Below are positions 59,520 to 64,000 of a stretch of 64,000 bases of DNA, piece after piece (within the stretch, counting starts at the first letter, position 1; each line of letters begins with the position of its first letter). The position numbers and the translations under genes were made by a program. Below the pieces are notes generated by a model. The model made no database searches. It was not told the DNA's origin and saw only the letters and a program-made list of their open reading frames with translations. Source of the stretch: Omphiscola glabra (Eukaryota > Mollusca > Gastropoda > Lymnaeidae); the NCBI GenBank assembly GCA_964017045.1, contig OZ024809.1, positions 2,294,001-2,358,000 of the forward strand. The letters run 5' to 3'.

Positions 59520-60165
59520 AACCTTTGAATGACATCAGGGTTTCCCTAAACTTTGGATGACATCAGGGGTTCCCTAACCTTTGGGTGACATCAGGGGTTT
59601 CCTAACCTTTGGATGACATCAGGGGTTCCCTAACCTTTGGATGACATCAGGGGTTCCCTAACCTTTGGATGACTTCAGGGGTTCCTGAACTTTTGGTGAC
59701 ATCAGTGGTTCCCTGACCTTTGGATGACATCAGCGGTCCCTGACCTTTGACTGAAATCAGAGGTTCCCTGACCTTTGGATGACATCAGTGGTTCCCTGAC
59801 CTTTGGATGACATCATTATTTCCCTGACATTTGGATGATAGCAGTGTTTCTCGATCTTTTAGTTGACAGCAGTGGTTCTCTGACATTTGAATGACAGCTG
59901 TTGTCCCTGACATTTGAATATCAGCTCTGGTTCCTTGACATTTGGATAACATCAGTGGTTCTTTGACATTTGGATGCAACAAAAATTCCATGGAATGACA
60001 GGTGTCTTTTCTGACATTTAAATGACTGCAGTGATTCTCTGATATTTGGATGACAGCAGTGGCTCTCTGACATTTAAATGACAATAGTTGTTCTCTGTCA
60101 TTTGAATAAAATAGCTGTTCTCTGACATTTTATGACATAGTTCCGTGTCATCTGAAGACAACAGT
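59520..60165 (+). repeat. ~28-bp degenerate minisatellite
   Basis: About 23 units with core TTTGGATGACATCAGGGGTT and CCCTAACC, more divergent to the right. Confidence 0.88.
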
Positions 60166-60295
60166 GGTTCCCTGACAATTGAATGGCATCAGTGAAGATG
60201 CTTTCATTTTCAAAGTGTAGCAACATTTGATTCTCTGGTGAAAATGGATCCAATGCCAAACAAACTATATCTACACGTAAACATTTCACATAATC

Positions 60296-60492
60296 CAGTG
60301 GTTCTCAGCCTTCCTAATGCTGCGACCCTTTAATACAGTACTTTGTGTTGTGCCGAACCCCAACCACAAAATTATTTTCTTTAGTACTTCATACTTGTAT
60401 AGTATATGTGTTTTCCGATGGTCTTAGACGACCCCTGGGAAAGGGTCGTTCGACCCCTAAAGGGGTCGCGACCCACAGGTTGAGAACCGCTG
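60296..60492 (+). mobile_element. SPIN-like hAT MITE, copy 2
   Basis: 197 bp starting CAGTGGTTCTCAGCC and ending GGTTGAGAACCGCTG. Flanks acataatc (60288-60295) and acttaatc (60493-60500) match at 7 of 8 positions. The CCGATGGTCTTAG, GGGTCGTTCGACCCC and GGGGTCGCGACCCACAGG blocks match the SPIN family. It is better preserved than the copy at 4469 and has no coding capacity. Confidence 0.88.
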
Positions 60493-60634
60493 ACTTAATC
60501 CAATCTATATTAGTTAAACTGTCCTAAAATATATTTGAAATAACGGGTTTTCTATTTTAAACAAATGTCCACGTTAAGTGATTTTTTAATCAGTAGAGAA
60601 GATTTGAGGTTGTAAACTTAACCACGAACTCTGT

Positions 60635-60882
60635 TGTACTTGCTAGTCAACGAACTCTGTTGTACTTGCTAGTCAACGAACTCTGTTGTACTTGCTAGTC
60701 AACAAACTCTGTTGTGCTTGCTAGTCAATGAACTCTGTTGTACTTGCTAGTCAACGAACTCTGTTGTACTTGCTAGTCAACGAACTCTGTTGTAATTGCT
60801 AGTCAACGAACTCTGTTGTACTTGCTAGTCAACGAACTCTGTTGTGCTTGCTAGTCAACGAACTCTGTTGTACTTGCTAGTT
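60635..60882 (+). repeat. 26-bp minisatellite upstream of a TATA box
   Basis: About nine units with core CTCTGTTGTACTTGCTAGTC. Ends about 25 bp before TATAAA at 60905. Confidence 0.92.
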
Positions 60883-60894
60883 ATTTACTGTAGA

Positions 60895-60945
60895 TCCGAA
60901 CCCCTATAAAAGCCCTGCCAATCTACCAAAGCAGAAGAGGTTCTT
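60895..60945 (+). promoter_or_regulatory. Candidate core promoter for the SLC1 gene
   Basis: CCTATAAAAGCCC (TATAAA at 60905-60910) with a purine-rich, initiator-like region about 25-30 bp downstream (AAAGCAGAAGAGG). It is on the right strand, 1.6 kb before the first coding exon, whose acceptor implies an upstream non-coding exon. Confidence 0.35.
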
Positions 60946-61149
60946 CAGAAAATGTCTTTGTTTTAAAGAGTATTTCAACAGCTTAACATAAATCATCATT
61001 TTATCGCAGAGCCATCGAGCTGGGAATAGACTTGAGAATGTTGGACAAAGTTTGAACTGTTAAGACAAGACCGAGACATTTACATAAAAATGTTTAAGGC
61101 TGCGGGTGTAATGGTATTTGCCATTATTTACTGTCATAGCAGTATTAAG

Positions 61150-61462
61150 TATAGTGCCAGTGTGAAATGAAATACCGATGTGAAATGAAAGTAAATGTGA
61201 ATTGAAGTACCAATATGAAGTGTAGTGCCAATGTGAATTGAAGTACCAATTTGATGTGTGGTGCCAATGTGAATTGAAGTACCAATATGAAGTGTAGTGC
61301 CAATGTGAATTGAAGTACCAATATGAAGTGTGGTGCCAATGTGAATTGAAGTACCAATATGAAGTGTGGTGCCAATGTGAATTGAAGTACCAATATGAAG
61401 TGTGGTGCCAATGTGAATTGAAGTACCAATATGAAGTGTAGTGCCAATGGGAATTGAATCCC
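61150..61462 (+). repeat. 34-bp minisatellite
   Basis: About nine units with cores GTGCCAATGTGAATTGAAG and ACCAATATGAAGT; degraded copies continue to about 61820. Confidence 0.9.
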
Positions 61463-62349
61463 CAGTGTAAGTTGAAATACCTTTGTCAAATTAAGTACCT
61501 ATATGAATTGTCGTGCCAGTGTGAAATGTAGTATATGTATAAGTATGTATTTTAGTGCAAAACGAGAGTTGCAGAGGCAATGTGACTTGTTGTACCCACG
61601 TGAATGGTAGTATGTGTGCATTGAAGTGCAAAATGTAAATTATAAGGAATTGAATTATAATGCACAAATATGAGCTGTAGTATCAATGTGAATTGTATTG
61701 CCGAAATGTGCTAATTGTGAAGGGTAGTGCTGAAATGAACTGTAGTATGTGTGCACTTAAGTGCTAAATGTAAAACGTAGTGCCATTTCAAGTGGTATTG
61801 TAGTGTGAATGTACTGCCAATTTAATTTTTTTTTTTTTTAAATCAACTATTAAACAACATTACATTTTTTCCAACTTCTCGACGCACCACCTACTGCTGT
61901 TTGAGAACCTATGAACAGAGGGTTACATTTTATTTTAAAGTTTCCACCTCTACTTTTGCATAAATCTTCACACCATGGCTTTTTCTGTCTGTAGGATGCT
62001 ATTCAAATCTTGAAATATAATAATTTTATTAATGATAAAACTTTAATACAAAATGGCCAAATAAAATCTGCACACCCCCCCCCCCCTATAGCTCTCATAC
62101 AAAGATTAAAGTCAAAATAATGACGTGTTTCCTAAATAACAAAACATCAATTTTTTTTTTAAAGTTAGCGTTTAACACAATAGGCTAAACCGGGTGAAGT
62201 TTTTTTTACACTGGGTCCGGATATTTTGAGAAACTACCCGGTGGGTCAAACTGTTAAAAAAAAAAAAGTTAACTTTCCATTTTCTATAATAAATGCCGGC
62301 CTTTCAACGAGTGAGACGTTATTTGTGAACGACCCCAAACGTCTTTAAT
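61463..62349. other. AT-rich DNA before the SLC1 gene
   Basis: Decaying repeat copies, T and C homopolymers (61827, 62083). No gene seen. Confidence 0.4.
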
Positions 62350-62455
62350 ATTTTCCACCTTACATGTTATATTTTCCACCTTACATGTTATATTTTCCAC
62401 CTTACATGTTATATTTTCCACCTTACATGTTATATTTCCCACTTTACATGTTATA
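62350..62455 (+). repeat. 19-bp minisatellite
   Basis: Five to six units of ATTTTCCACCTTACATGTT ending some 40 bp before the SLC1 exon acceptor. Confidence 0.9.
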
Positions 62456-62496
62456 TGTCCCCCCCCCCCCAAACCGTTGTATATTATTTTCACCAG

Positions 62497-62725
62497 AACA
62501 TCCCACTGACAATGACGCTACCACCAGACCACGAGAAGGGTGACGTCACACCGCACACCGAGCGCAATGAGAGCATCAAAGAGAGGAGCTGCAAGCGCAG
62601 GGTGGCCTTCGTGGTCAAGCAGAATGGGCTCATCCTGGCCACGTTCGTGGGCATCATCGTCGGCTTCTGCCTGGGGCTGGGCCTCCGGGAAGTGGATATG
62701 TCCGACCACGCCCTCATGTGGCTAG
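62497..62725 (+). CDS. SLC1-family (EAAT-like) transporter, first coding exon
   Basis: Acceptor TTATTTTCACCAG precedes a short 5' UTR; ATG at 62512 (context ACAATGA) starts MTLPPDHEKGDVTPHTER. A 30-residue hydrophilic N-terminus with a basic CKRR leads into TM1 (NGLILATFVGIIVGFCLGLG, residues 38-57) and the LREVDMSDHALMWLG loop. The family transports glutamate, aspartate or neutral amino acids with sodium at the plasma membrane. The donor is GTAGGC at 62726, phase 1. The exon is much GC-richer than the surrounding DNA. Confidence 0.9.
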
Positions 62726-63084
62726 GTAGGCGTGTCAATAATTTCAACACATTAGCACATCACTACATGAAAATAAAAATATTTAAGATACATGGGGTTT
62801 ATACATACAAAATGTTATAGAAAAAATATATGAATAATTTTTTAAAAATGAAAAGATAAATACAAGATACCATCTGCAGATGGGCTCGGGCGGTAAAGAG
62901 TTAAACAAAATAGTAGTGTGTTACAATATTGTAACAAGGTGAACAAATATAGTGACGACATTTCAGTATGAATTGAAGTTAACGGGAGAATTCAAGACAT
63001 GTAAATAAGGGAAGTTTTGAAACAGTGAGAATTTTTGTTGGATGATGGATGTTGGATGTTGGATTTAACTATTTTCCTGGTGGT

Positions 63085-63492
63085 GGGGGATATCTTGATG
63101 TGAATGACCATAAGGGATGTCCTTACCTGAATGACCATAAGGGATGTCTTGACCTGAATGACCATAAGGGATGTCTTGACCTGAATGACCATAAGGGATG
63201 TCTTGACCTGAATGACCATAAGGGATGTCTTGACCTGAATGACCATAAGGGATGTCTTGACCTGAATGACCATAAGGTATGTCTTTACCTGAATGACCAT
63301 AAGGGATGTCTTGACCTGAATGACCATAAGGGATGTCTTGACCTGAATGACCATAAGGGATGTCTTGACCTGAATGACCATTAGGAATATCTTGACCTGA
63401 ATGACCATGAGGGCTGTATTGACCTGAATGACCATAAGGAATATCTTGACCTGAACGACCATAAGGAATATCTTGACCTGAATGACCATAAC
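63085..63492 (+). repeat. 27-bp minisatellite between SLC1 exons
   Basis: About 15 units with core TGACCTGAATGACCATAAGG. Ends some 60 bp before the next acceptor. Confidence 0.93.
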
Positions 63493-63555
63493 AATTTACC
63501 CTTCCAACATTTTAGGAAAACATATTAATATTTTAAAAACTCTCTTATTGTCCAG

Positions 63556-63630
63556 GACTTCCGGGGGAATTGTTTCTCAGAGCTTTGAAGGCAACCATTG
63601 TACCTCTGGTCATCTGCATGGTCATCACAT
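63556..63630 (+). CDS. SLC1-family transporter, second coding exon (gene continues beyond window)
   Basis: Acceptor TTATTGTCCAG and donor GTAAGT at 63631, phase 1 in and out. It encodes LPGELFLRALKATIVPLVIC and MVIT, the start of TM2. P-G-E-x-x-L-R-x-L-K-x-x-x-x-P-L is the signature that identifies SLC1 transporters. Together with the first exon this covers about 96 residues of a family usually 480-570 long; the substrate-binding region lies outside the window, so the substrate cannot be called. Confidence 0.92.
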
Positions 63631-63789
63631 GTAAGTTTGAACTTAAATATTGTGCAGTAGGGCTTAACAGGTTGCAGTTTTTTTACACCGGGCCCGGGTA
63701 TTTTCAGAACATACCCGGTGTGTCCAAGTGTTACAAAGAAGAGTTAACTTTTCACTCATTAATATGCAAGGAAATCTCATGCCCGATGT

Positions 63790-64000
63790 CGTAGTGAGAG
63801 TGCACTGCCCTGTGTTGTAGTGAGTGTGCACTGCCCTGTGTCGTAGTGAGAGCGCACTGCCCTGTGTCGTAGTGAGAGCGCACTGCCCTGTGTCGTAGTG
63901 AGAGCGCACTGCCCTATGTCGTAGTGAGAGTGCACTGCCCTATGTCGTAATGAGAGTGCACTGCCCTATGTCGTAGTGAGAGTGCACTGCCCTATGTCGT
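63790..64000 (+). repeat. 26-bp minisatellite running off the right edge
   Basis: At least eight units with core GTAGTGAGAGCGCACTGCCC, in the next SLC1 intron. Confidence 0.93.

Overview
This window is animal nuclear DNA, most likely from a mollusc and probably a heterobranch snail or slug. Its genes are split by GT-AG introns. It contains non-LTR retrotransposon 3' ends, a tRNA-like SINE and several short hAT elements, including SPIN-like copies. SPIN-type hATs have been reported from a pond snail among invertebrates, so the species assignment is inference. About a third of the window by my estimate is tandem minisatellite, in roughly fifty arrays with periods of 12 to 66 bp. Many periods are multiples of three, so long spurious open frames appear on both strands.

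Three genes can be supported. (1) Plus strand, 2198-18141: seven exons whose splice phases all agree encode a predicted type II membrane protein of 1465 residues. It has a short cytoplasmic tail, a KKRRRRR stop-transfer block, one membrane helix, about 1000 residues of Thr/Pro-rich mucin stalk in a single exon, and two C-terminal Ig-like domains. Each Ig domain is encoded by two exons with the same internal phase 2 intron, so the pair looks like a duplicated cassette. (2) Minus strand, 30892-23923: three exons (3151, 318 and 362 nt, both introns phase 1) encode a 1276-residue, low-complexity, probably nuclear protein that I do not recognise. Its first intron holds a decayed LTR element and two hAT-type MITEs. 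(3) Plus strand, 62512 to beyond the right edge: the first two coding exons of an SLC1-family (EAAT-like) sodium-coupled glutamate/neutral amino acid transporter, covering TM1 and the start of TM2.

Layout. 1-2.2 kb: repeat-bearing upstream DNA. 2.2-18.1 kb: the mucin-Ig gene, its introns full of minisatellites; intron 4 also carries a 1.24 kb hAT. 18.1-23.9 kb: purine-rich DNA, a SINE, a foldback element and 12-bp and 14-bp arrays. 23.9-30.9 kb: the minus-strand gene. 31-60 kb: no convincing gene, but retrotransposon tails (about 31.3-32.1, 38.2, 41.3-41.8 and 55.5-56.0 kb) between dense arrays. 60.3-64 kb: a second SPIN-like hAT, a TATA-type promoter candidate, and the SLC1 gene.

The most unusual themes are the mucin-stalked Ig receptor-like protein and the fact that three of its exon boundaries lie inside, or gave rise to, adjacent minisatellites, so splice sites are present in several tandem copies.
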